Source of the DNA: Bacteroidia bacterium
Lineage (GTDB): Bacteria > Bacteroidota > Bacteroidia > Flavobacteriales > Flavobacteriaceae
NCBI GenBank assembly: GCA_030425715.1
Contig: JAUIAA010000116.1
Location: 1-6,789, forward strand
Reading direction: 5' to 3'
DNA: 6,789 nt
Of the stretch, positions 1 to 6,139 are shown one piece after another. The stretch's first letter is position 1, and each line of letters begins with the position of its first letter. The notes under the pieces are model-generated. The model did not search any database, had not been told where the DNA came from, and was given only the letters and a program-made list of their open reading frames with translations. The position numbers and the translations under genes were made by a program.

Positions 1-1059
1 TTTTACAACTTCTCCTTTCAAATTGTATAAAGTGTAGCCACTTCTATCTATAAAAACAGAGCCTCCAGATCCATAGATTATTACCCCTCTACTTTTGTCA
101 TATTTGTCGTAACCGTTTCTGCTGTTCCCATCCCATTGAATAATTTTTTTATTTGCAAATTTAAAAGTTGCTTCCATAGTATCATACATTTCCCAGCCAT
201 CATTAACAAATTGGTGCTTTCCTGAAATTACATCTACATATTCTGGGTAATCTACATCTAATGCCCATCTAGCAATGTCTAGCTCATGTGTAGCATTGTT
301 TCCCATCTCAGCAGTTCCAAAGTCCCAACCATACCAGTGCCAATTGTAGTCCCAAGTATTATGTGTATAAGCCCTTCTTGGTGAGGGACCTTGAAATAAA
401 TCCCAATCTAGCCCGTCTGGAGCATTCATTTTTTGTTGTATTGGTACTTCACCTCTGCTGTTGGTATAAAAAGCGATTGCTTTATAGGTAGTGCCAATAA
501 TTCCGTTATGTATTTGTTTAATAATTTGAGTAGATTCTGCAGATGATCTTTGCTGATTTCCCATTTGTACTACCTTATTATATTTTTTTTGAGCCGCTAC
601 TATAAGCTCATTTTCTTGCGGATTATGACTACAAGGTTTTTCTACATATACATGTTTCCCTGCTTGCATTGCTAAAATCGATCCAGGTGTATGCCAATGA
701 TCTGGGGTTGCCATAAAAACGGCATCTAAACGCTTGTCTTCAAGCACTTTTCTAATATCATTCTCTAATTTAGGATGGAAATTAGATTCTTTAGCAAAAG
801 TAGCTGCGGCCTTATCTCTTTGGCTTTTCATTACATCGCATAAATACATCAATTCTACATTGCTACTTTTTTGAACAATTGGCTCTACAAAACCACCTAA
901 CCGTCTACCTAAACCTTGAATAGCAATATGCACCCTATCGTTTGCGCCTAAAATTCGGGAATAGCTCTTTGCTGAAACACCTTGAAAAGCTCCCGTCAAT
1001 GTTAAACCAACAACACCAACAGATGTTTTTTTTATAAAATCTCTTCGCGTAGCATTCAT
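1..1059 (-). CDS. Tat-exported Gfo/Idh/MocA family oxidoreductase (3' end off the window)
   Basis: The reading frame is open from ATG at 1057-1059 to the window edge, giving 353 residues with no stop; members of this type usually run some 430-450, so the C-terminus is missing. The N-terminus has a near-consensus twin-arginine motif, TRRDFIK (residues 4-10), then a hydrophobic stretch to about residue 30, so export of the folded protein is predicted. A Rossmann domain follows, with a glycine-rich nucleotide loop GLGRRLGG (49-56) and the family signature EKP (140-142). The C-terminal domain has DGLDWDLF (215-222), a tryptophan-rich run (236-245), and a catalytic-type HELD motif (His258, Asp261). 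The family oxidises or reduces sugars and related polyols with NAD(P); the substrate here is unknown. It starts 10 bases after the DUF1080 gene, so the two are probably cotranscribed and may produce and cleave a 3-keto sugar. The family call is firm; the role is inferred. Confidence 0.93.
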   Translation of the reverse strand, partial: MNATRRDFIKKTSVGVVGLTLTGAFQGVSAKSYSRILGANDRVHIAIQGLGRRLGGFVEPIVQKSSNVELMYLCDVMKSQRDKAAATFAKESNFHPKLENDIRKVLEDKRLDAVFMATPDHWHTPGSILAMQAGKHVYVEKPCSHNPQENELIVAAQKKYNKVVQMGNQQRSSAESTQIIKQIHNGIIGTTYKAIAFYTNSRGEVPIQQKMNAPDGLDWDLFQGPSPRRAYTHNTWDYNWHWYGWDFGTAEMGNNATHELDIARWALDVDYPEYVDVISGKHQFVNDGWEMYDTMEATFKFANKKIIQWDGNSRNGYDKYDKSRGVIIYGSGGSVFIDRSGYTLYNLKGEVVK

Positions 1060-1069
1060 TTTTAACAAT

Positions 1070-2446
1070 TTAGGGATTTACTTTTATTTTAATATTTCTA
1101 AAACTTACCTTATCTCCATGGTCTTGTAATAAGATATTACCTTCTTTTGCTTCACCAAAATTTGGCCAAATTTTGTATTTGCTCTCTGCAACTAGCTTTT
1201 TATAAGTTGCGCTTTTTCGTTCGTATTCCAACACTTTCTTCCCATTAAGCCAATGCTCTACATGATTGTTTTTTGAGATAATTCTAGCATGATTCCATTC
1301 TCCTATTGGTTTTACAATTTTGTGTTCATCAGCTGCTATCAAATCATAAAGCGAAGCCAATGTTCTACTGCCCTTATGGCTTCCTTTTTTTGCATCAGGA
1401 TGTTTTTGATCATCTAAAATTTGATATTCTAAGCCAATAGAAGAGCCTTTTCCTTGGTTTAAATCAGTATTTACAAAATATTTAATTCCACTATTTGCAC
1501 CTGCTGTAATTTTAAAGTCCAACTTCAGTTCAAAATTACTGTATTTTTCTATGGTAACTATATCTCCACCAGCAGTTGACTCCCCACCACCACTAGATAA
1601 AACTGTTAATTCTCCATTATTTATTTCCCAACCATTTTTTGGAAATTCATTCAATTTAGCACCTCTCCAACCGTTGGTTGTTTTTCCGTCCCATAATAAT
1701 TTCCAACCACTTTTTTCCTCATCTTGAGTTAGTGTGTTTTTTGTGTATTTAGGGGCTAATGTTGATTTTCTAGCGTAATTTTCAGGATGTATTGAAATAA
1801 TTTTTACATTCTTCCAGCGTACTGCGTATTTTTCTTTTTCTTTATCATTTCCAATGCCATGTACTTGTAGTGCAATAAAACCATTGTGTGTCCTATCATC
1901 TACCAAATAGGCTGCAGGCACATTATTAATCCAAGTTTTTATGGTGTCACCTATGGCCTCTATTCTATAGTGATTCCATTCATTTTGTTTAAAAGCCTGT
2001 TGCGCAGCTTTATTATGTTGTAACGGATAAAGCCAACCTCTTCTAGATTCATCATAAATTCCAGCACTCCACGCTCTATCTGATGGGTCAATTTCAACTT
2101 GATAACCATGTACCACTCCATTCATATAATTTGGATTGCTATTACTTCTTATTTGAATGCCCGAATTTAATTTGGGATGTACCTTAAAATCCAATTCTAA
2201 AATAAAATCGCTATAAATTTTATCTGTGCATAAAAAAGTATTTGGAGTTTTTACCACTGTTGTACCGATAATCTCACCATTTTTCACATTATAAGTAGCT
2301 TTTCCTCCTTTTATATGCCAGCCGTTTAAGGTCTTACCATCAAACATATTCTCCCAAGGAGGACTTGTATTTGTTTGAGAATAAGATAAAAATGGAGTAA
2401 TTAAAACGAATAAAATTAGGGAAAGTGAAAAGTAAAAATTAAGCAT
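1070..2446 (-). CDS. Secreted protein with two DUF1080 (3-keto-disaccharide hydrolase) domains
   Basis: This 458-residue protein starts with a typical Sec signal peptide: a hydrophobic stretch to about residue 20, with probable cleavage near SYS/Q (23/24). There is no lipobox cysteine. Two related beta-sandwich-type domains follow. Domain 1 (about 30-218) has FDGKTLNGW (35-43), NSGIQIR (94-100), GIYDE (129-133) and EWNH (156-159). Domain 2 (about 247-456) has LWDGKTTNGW (251-260), NSGI (318-321), LYD (366-368) and EWNH (383-386). Both end in a similar N-(V/I)-K-I strand. DUF1080 belongs to a concanavalin-like fold; some members cleave 3-ketoglucosides, hence the family name. Domain 1 has Glu118 in YQVEID where domain 2 has Leu344 in YQILDD, so the two domains may differ in activity. 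A Gfo/Idh/MocA gene follows after 10 bases, which fits a sugar-oxidation and cleavage pair in the periplasm or at the cell surface. Substrate and catalytic residues are not established here. Confidence 0.93.
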   Translation of the reverse strand: MLNFYFSLSLILFVLITPFLSYSQTNTSPPWENMFDGKTLNGWHIKGGKATYNVKNGEIIGTTVVKTPNTFLCTDKIYSDFILELDFKVHPKLNSGIQIRSNSNPNYMNGVVHGYQVEIDPSDRAWSAGIYDESRRGWLYPLQHNKAAQQAFKQNEWNHYRIEAIGDTIKTWINNVPAAYLVDDRTHNGFIALQVHGIGNDKEKEKYAVRWKNVKIISIHPENYARKSTLAPKYTKNTLTQDEEKSGWKLLWDGKTTNGWRGAKLNEFPKNGWEINNGELTVLSSGGGESTAGGDIVTIEKYSNFELKLDFKITAGANSGIKYFVNTDLNQGKGSSIGLEYQILDDQKHPDAKKGSHKGSRTLASLYDLIAADEHKIVKPIGEWNHARIISKNNHVEHWLNGKKVLEYERKSATYKKLVAESKYKIWPNFGEAKEGNILLQDHGDKVSFRNIKIKVNP

Positions 2447-2524
2447 ATAAATTATATAATAAAATGAATATGCAATATAATCAATAGATATTAAGCATTT
2501 TACAATTCAATAAAAAAATTGGAC

Positions 2525-2556
2525 AAAAAAAAGCTGCCTTTTCAAACAGCTTCTTT
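2525..2556 (-). terminator. Intrinsic terminator downstream of leuB
   Basis: Read on the minus strand, a 13-pair stem (three G-T wobbles) closes on a GAAA tetraloop and runs into eight consecutive T. The core is AAGCTG (complement of 2547-2552) pairing with CAGCTT (complement of 2531-2536). The plus strand has no comparable T tract, so it should act only on minus-strand transcription. It lies about 215 bases past the leuB stop and about 78 bases before the DUF1080 start. The simplest reading is that it ends the leu operon transcript and separates the two units. It could instead be a 5' attenuator of the DUF1080 unit if that promoter lies further upstream. Confidence 0.75.
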
Positions 2557-2599
2557 ATAGTTTAATAAAAAATTTCTTAAAACCAACTATCCCCAAGGT

Positions 2600-2637
2600 A
2601 AGCCACAGAGGTATTTCCGCTAGTTTTACTTTGGCTT
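2600..2637 (-). other. Weak imperfect hairpin in the leuB 3' region
   Basis: AAGCCA at 2600-2605 can pair with TGGCTT at 2632-2637. On the minus strand an inner AGCGG and CCTCT can add a short stem with one mismatch around an AAATA loop. The inner stem is offset by a 10-base bulge, so the fold may be fortuitous. No family is recognised. Confidence 0.3.
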
Positions 2638-2668
2638 TTAGACCAAAAACCGAAATTTTATTATTTAG

Positions 2669-2708
2669 ATTCCCGTTCCTGCCTGCCGGAAGGCAGGTTC
2701 ACGGGAAT
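2669..2708. repeat. GC-rich composite inverted repeat (REP-like element)
   Basis: An 8-bp outer inverted repeat, ATTCCCGT (2669-2676) with ACGGGAAT (2701-2708), encloses a 7-bp inner one, CCTGCCT (2678-2684) with AGGCAGG (2691-2697). The two stems stack with only T against TTC between them. The G+C content is far above that of the surrounding gap. Sequences of the form 'TGTCATTCCCG...CGGGAAT' are typical of dispersed extragenic palindromes in many bacteria. I therefore infer one copy of a genome-wide repeat, placed in the 3' region of the leu operon, but copy number cannot be judged from this window. Confidence 0.7.
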
Positions 2709-2725
2709 GACAGGTTCAACGGAAA

Positions 2726-2746
2726 CCCCGATGCAAGCATACGGGG
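2726..2746. repeat. Second hairpin next to the GC-rich repeat
   Basis: CCCCG (2726-2730) pairs with CGGGG (2742-2746). Inside it ATGC (2731-2734) pairs with GCAT (2737-2740), leaving one bulged A at 2741 and a minimal loop. It lies 17 bases from the preceding inverted repeat, and an 8-bp direct repeat CAGGTTCA (2694-2701 and 2711-2718) links the two. They are probably parts of one composite extragenic element. There is no T tract on either side, so it is not a typical terminator. Confidence 0.6.
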
Positions 2747-2770
2747 GATTCTTTTCGATTTAACTTAAGG

Positions 2771-3832
2771 TTAAGCTATATTTTGCGCCAACCAATCTCC
2801 TACTTCGGTGGTTTTGTAGGCTTTTTCATTACCGGCAAGGTCTTCTGTAACCACACCTTGAGCCAGTGATTTGTTTACTACATCTCTAATTGCCTGCCCC
2901 TCTTCTTGTAAGCCAAAAGCGGTTTCAAACATCATTGCAGCAGATAAAACGGTAGCCAATGGATTTGCAATATTTTTTCCGGTTGCCTGTGGGTAAGAAC
3001 CATGAATTGGCTCGAATAAAGAGACCTTAGCTCCCATAGAGGCAGAGGGCATTAAACCCATAGAGCCCGAAATTACAGATGCTTCATCTGTCAAAATATC
3101 TCCAAATAAATTTTCAGTAATTAAAACATCATAACTATTTGGCCATTGCACCAAACGCATGGCAACAGCATCTACAAATTCATAAGAAACTTCTACCTCT
3201 GGGTAATCTTTCTCCATGGCTTGAACTGTTTCTCTCCAAAGTCTAGAGGTTTCTAAAACGTTTGCTTTATCTACACAACACAATTTTTTTGAACGGGTCA
3301 TCGCTAATTCAAAGCCCTTTTTAGCTAATCGAGTAACTTCTGCCCTAGAATATACGCAGTTGTCAAATGCAATATCTCCTCCTTGTCTTCTTCCTTTTTC
3401 TCCAAAATAAATTCCCCCAGTTAATTCTCTTAAAAACACCAAATCAGTACCTTCAATTCTTTCTCGTTTTAACGGAGAATTATCGATTAGGGAAGGAAAT
3501 GTAAAGGTTGGACGCACATTGGCAAATAAGCCTAATTTTTTTCTCATTTTTAACAATCCTTGCTCAGGGCGTACCTTTGCAGATGGGTCGTTGTCATATT
3601 TTGGATGGCCGATTGCACCGAACAAAACTGCATCTGCATTTTTACATATCTCATGCGTTTCATCTGGGTAAGGCTCTCCAACTGCATCAATTGCAGCAGC
3701 ACCAGTCAAAGCGGGCGTCCAATTGATTTCATGGTTAAATTTTTTAGCAATTGCATTAGATACTTTTACTGCTTGTTCTATAACTTCAGGTCCGATACCA
3801 TCTCCAGCCAATAAGGCAATATTTAATTTCAT
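2771..3832 (-). CDS. leuB: 3-isopropylmalate dehydrogenase
   Basis: This enzyme oxidatively decarboxylates 3-isopropylmalate to 2-oxoisocaproate with NAD+ in leucine synthesis. Homologues also act on 3-methylmalate, giving 2-oxobutyrate in the citramalate route. The 353-residue length is normal for the family. Visible motifs are AGDGIGPEV (9-17), substrate arginines in KMRKKLG (Arg97), NVRP (Arg107) and LRELTGGIYFG (Arg135), the catalytic Tyr142, and VDKANVL (Lys189). Metal-ligand aspartates are at 221, 245 and 249, and the nucleotide loop EPIHGS is at 274-279. The LRELTGGIYFG form separates LeuB from isocitrate dehydrogenase. An oddity is Gln282 where the classical enzymes have the aspartate that contacts the NAD ribose (APDIAG-type loop). 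It is the last gene of the leu operon, 97 bases after the condensing-enzyme stop, and is cytoplasmic. The ATG at 3830-3832 places the first motif at the usual distance; no Shine-Dalgarno is present. Confidence 0.97.
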   Translation of the reverse strand: MKLNIALLAGDGIGPEVIEQAVKVSNAIAKKFNHEINWTPALTGAAAIDAVGEPYPDETHEICKNADAVLFGAIGHPKYDNDPSAKVRPEQGLLKMRKKLGLFANVRPTFTFPSLIDNSPLKRERIEGTDLVFLRELTGGIYFGEKGRRQGGDIAFDNCVYSRAEVTRLAKKGFELAMTRSKKLCCVDKANVLETSRLWRETVQAMEKDYPEVEVSYEFVDAVAMRLVQWPNSYDVLITENLFGDILTDEASVISGSMGLMPSASMGAKVSLFEPIHGSYPQATGKNIANPLATVLSAAMMFETAFGLQEEGQAIRDVVNKSLAQGVVTEDLAGNEKAYKTTEVGDWLAQNIA

Positions 3833-3898
3833 TATATTTAGTTTATTATAGTTTGAAAGTTTTTAAGGTTATAAAGTAACAGTAGATTGCATTAAAAA

Positions 3899-3926
3899 TT
3901 CTAACTTCTATTACTTTTTACTTTAG
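3899..3926. repeat. Degenerate heptanucleotide repeat in the cimA-leuB gap
   Basis: Four 7-bp units lie in phase: TTCTAAC (3899-3905), then TTCTATT (3906-3912), then ACTTTTT (3913-3919), then ACTTTAG (3920-3926). Neighbouring units share four to six of seven bases. The block ends four bases before the stop codon of the condensing-enzyme gene. The match is imperfect and the composition is AT-rich, so chance periodicity is possible, but similar 7-bp phasing recurs in the leuC-leuD gap. Confidence 0.5.
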
Positions 3927-3930
3927 TAAC

Positions 3931-5451
3931 TTAAATAATATTTAACATTTTTTGGGTTGCAACAATTGCCGATACAGTTTGGTCAGAATCTAAACCTCTT
4001 GTTTTAAATGTTTTTACCTTGCTTTTCCAAGTAATTACAGTCTCACACAAAGCATCAGAATTTGAGCCTGGTGGAATTCTAACGGCATAATCAATCAATT
4101 TAGGCAACTCCATTTTTTTAGAAGTATATATTTTACTCAAAGTATTCATAAAGGCATCAAACTGTCCATCTCCTTGTGCGTTTTCCTCAATAATTTCATC
4201 TTCAATTTTTAAAGCTATCGTTGCAGAGGGTCTTAAACCTTTGGAATGCGTCAACACATATGATTCTATACCAATCTTATTTTCGTATAAATTACTATCC
4301 AATACATCCGAGATAATGTAAGGTAAATCTTCTTTGGTAACCACTTCCTTTTTATCTCCCAATTCAATAATTCTTGCGGTTACCTTTTGTACATCTTCAT
4401 CACTTAAATGCAAGCCTAACTCTTGTAAGTTTTTTTGAATATTTGCTTTTCCTGATGTTTTTCCTAGCGCATATTTTCGTTTTCTACCAAAACGTTCAGG
4501 AAGTAAATCATTAAAGTAAAGATTATTTTTACTATCTCCATCGGCATGTATACCAGCAGTTTGAGTAAAAACATTATCTCCTAAAACAGGTTTGTTTTCT
4601 GGTATTCTAAATCCTGAAAATGTTTCTACCAATTTACTTACAGAAAATAGAGATTTTTCATTTACACTGTTTTTAAGCTCAGGAAAAAAATCATTTAAAA
4701 CTGCTATCACACTTGCTAAAGGGGCATTTCCAGCTCTTTCTCCCATTCCGTTAATTGTTAAATGCAAACCATCAACTCCAGCCTTTACAGCTTCCATTAC
4801 ATTGGCAACACTTAAATCATAATCATTATGGGCATGAAAATCAATATGCATTTTAGGATATTGCTTTCTAATCTGACTAAGGTATTGGTAGCTTTCACTT
4901 GGTGTAAGCACTCCCAAAGTATCGGGTAATAATACTCGAGCAATAGATTGGGTTTGTAAAAAATCAAGAAATTGAAATACGTAATCTGGTGAGTTTCGCA
5001 TGCCGTTACTCCAATCTTCTAAATACACATTGGTTACGATTGCATTATTTTTAGCTAATTGTATAACTTTACTAATTGCTTCAAAATGTTCCTCTGGTGT
5101 TTTTTTAAGTTGGTGGGTTAAGTGATTTAGAGACCCCTTGGTGAGTAAATTCTGTACTTTTGCACCAGTTTCTAACATCCAATCAATAGACAAGCCATTA
5201 TCTACAAAGGAAAGTACTTCTACTTTATCGATTAAATGATTCTCTTTTGCCCAATCCGTAATGTTCTTTACTGCCTGAAATTCGCCTTTTGAAACTCTTG
5301 TAGATGCAATTTCTATTCTATCTACCTTCAGTTCTTCTAGCAGCAGCTTAGCAATGGTTAGTTTTTCACCAGAAGAAAAAGATACACCACTTGTTTGTTC
5401 GCCATCACGAAGGGTAGTATCCATTATTTCAATTTTTCTAGTCTCTTTCAT
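3931..5451 (-). CDS. cimA: (R)-citramalate synthase / 2-isopropylmalate synthase family, probably citramalate synthase
   Basis: This enzyme condenses acetyl-CoA with a 2-oxo acid, probably pyruvate, to give citramalate for isoleucine synthesis. I chose the ATG at 5449-5451 (506 residues). It leaves 13 bases after leuD and puts the DTTLRDGEQ motif (11-19) near the N-terminus as in relatives. An in-frame ATG at 5485-5487 would overlap leuD by 23 bases. The HMGL-type TIM barrel has catalytic Arg15/Asp16, the metal ligands HAHND (His206, His208), and GERAGN (237-242). The linker has GIHADGD (300-306), and a LeuA-dimer regulatory domain (about 393-506) contains GDGQFDAF. Compared with the Leptospira citramalate synthase as I remember it, all the pyruvate-pocket residues match: Leu80, Leu103, Tyr143 and Thr178 in this numbering. 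NVYLEDWSNG (141-150) is nearly identical to that enzyme and unlike E. coli LeuA. The family is certain; pyruvate specificity is inferred, and databases may label it 2-isopropylmalate synthase. Confidence 0.88.
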   Translation of the reverse strand: MKETRKIEIMDTTLRDGEQTSGVSFSSGEKLTIAKLLLEELKVDRIEIASTRVSKGEFQAVKNITDWAKENHLIDKVEVLSFVDNGLSIDWMLETGAKVQNLLTKGSLNHLTHQLKKTPEEHFEAISKVIQLAKNNAIVTNVYLEDWSNGMRNSPDYVFQFLDFLQTQSIARVLLPDTLGVLTPSESYQYLSQIRKQYPKMHIDFHAHNDYDLSVANVMEAVKAGVDGLHLTINGMGERAGNAPLASVIAVLNDFFPELKNSVNEKSLFSVSKLVETFSGFRIPENKPVLGDNVFTQTAGIHADGDSKNNLYFNDLLPERFGRKRKYALGKTSGKANIQKNLQELGLHLSDEDVQKVTARIIELGDKKEVVTKEDLPYIISDVLDSNLYENKIGIESYVLTHSKGLRPSATIALKIEDEIIEENAQGDGQFDAFMNTLSKIYTSKKMELPKLIDYAVRIPPGSNSDALCETVITWKSKVKTFKTRGLDSDQTVSAIVATQKMLNII

Positions 5452-5464
5452 AGATATAGAAAAA

Positions 5465-6061
5465 TTAAAATGGTCTGCTTTTAGCAAATTCTTTAATTTC
5501 TGATTTTATATTTTGCAAATAATCAATATCATCAAAACCATTAGGCATGTTTTCCTTTTTATAAGAATTGATATCAAATGATTCACTTTCTCCCGTTGCT
5601 AAAAGTGTTACTTTTTGATTTGGTAAATCTACTTCTATTTGTGTATTTGGATCCTTATAAATAGCCGAGAAAATATTCTGTAAAAATTCTTCGCTAATTT
5701 GCACGGGTAAAACCCCTACATTCAAACAGTTATTTCTAAAAATATCTGCAAAAAAAGAAGAAATTACACAACGAAATCCAAAATCATACACTGCCCAAGC
5801 AGCATGTTCTCGAGAAGATCCTGAACCAAAATTCTTTCCTCCCACTAATATTTTTCCTGTATATTTTTCATCGTTTAAAACGAAATCTTCTTTTGGAGAA
5901 CCATCATTATTATAACGCCAGTCTCTAAATAAATTATCTCCAAAACCTTTTCTTTCCGTAGCTTTTAAAAATCTAGCAGGAATAATCTGGTCGGTATCTA
6001 CATTTTCAATGGGTAATGGATATGCACTACTTTTTAATATATTAAATTTATCGTAAGCCAT
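5465..6061 (-). CDS. leuD: 3-isopropylmalate dehydratase small subunit
   Basis: LeuD is the swivelling small subunit of isopropylmalate isomerase. With LeuC it converts 2-isopropylmalate to 3-isopropylmalate, and in the citramalate route citramalate to 3-methylmalate. The 198-residue length is that of ordinary bacterial LeuD. Visible motifs are NVDTDQIIPARFL (20-32), the substrate-loop region GGKNFGSGSSREHAAWA (74-90), and FADIFRNNCLNVGVLP (104-119). Tyr-Asp-Phe-Gly (92-95) is also standard. The ATG at 6059-6061 is preceded, in the gene's direction, by an AT-rich block of 7-bp repeats rather than a Shine-Dalgarno. It lies 100 bases after leuC and ends 13 bases before the chosen cimA start, so the genes are surely one transcript. 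The protein should be cytoplasmic. Nothing is missing or broken. Confidence 0.97.
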   Translation of the reverse strand: MAYDKFNILKSSAYPLPIENVDTDQIIPARFLKATERKGFGDNLFRDWRYNNDGSPKEDFVLNDEKYTGKILVGGKNFGSGSSREHAAWAVYDFGFRCVISSFFADIFRNNCLNVGVLPVQISEEFLQNIFSAIYKDPNTQIEVDLPNQKVTLLATGESESFDINSYKKENMPNGFDDIDYLQNIKSEIKEFAKSRPF

Positions 6062-6096
6062 AATTTTGTTATTAGTTTTTTGTTACTAGTTAATAG
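6062..6096. repeat. Heptanucleotide repeat block abutting the leuD start
   Basis: Five in-phase 7-bp units run up to the leuD ATG. Read on the minus strand, three are CTA-N-TAA variants: CTATTAA (6090-6096), CTAGTAA (6083-6089) and CTAATAA (6069-6075). They are interspersed with CAAAAAA (6076-6082) and CAAAATT (6062-6068). Because the period is not a multiple of three, the TAA and TAG triplets fall in different frames and would stop ribosomes arriving in any frame. Confidence 0.55.
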
Positions 6097-6139
6097 GTGT
6101 TCATTTTATAATGCTTAAAAAACGTGACTGTTAGGTGCT

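Larger units (their letters stand above)
2447..2770. other. 324-bp gap between leuB and the DUF1080 unit; no gene seen
   Basis: I see no convincing coding sequence on either strand. Read along the minus strand after the leuB stop, it contains a hairpin at 2726-2746, a GC-rich composite inverted repeat at 2669-2708, a weaker paired region at 2600-2637, and an intrinsic terminator at 2525-2556. The last 78 bases (2447-2524), ahead of the DUF1080 start, are very AT-rich and are the likely place for its promoter and untranslated leader. I could not find a clear Bacteroidota-type promoter (TTG box plus TAnnTTTG) there; the nearest is a poor TATATTG match. There is no Shine-Dalgarno sequence, as is normal for the phylum. 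Confidence 0.6.

Noticed and set aside
2447..2524. Bacteroidota-type promoter for the DUF1080 gene
   Set aside because: TTG triplets and a TATATTG sequence exist, but none fits both boxes at the right spacing, so I do not call a site.
2560..2668. tRNA, small RNA or gene remnant in the leuB 3' region
   Set aside because: The only pairing is a short imperfect hairpin (2600-2637); no cloverleaf, known RNA motif or conserved peptide could be recognised.
3508..3814. Overlapping plus-strand open frames opposite leuB
   Set aside because: They lie antisense within a strongly conserved gene, and their translations have no recognisable domain.
4592..4822. Plus-strand 76-codon open frame
   Set aside because: It mirrors the conserved barrel region of the condensing enzyme on the other strand and has no independent support.
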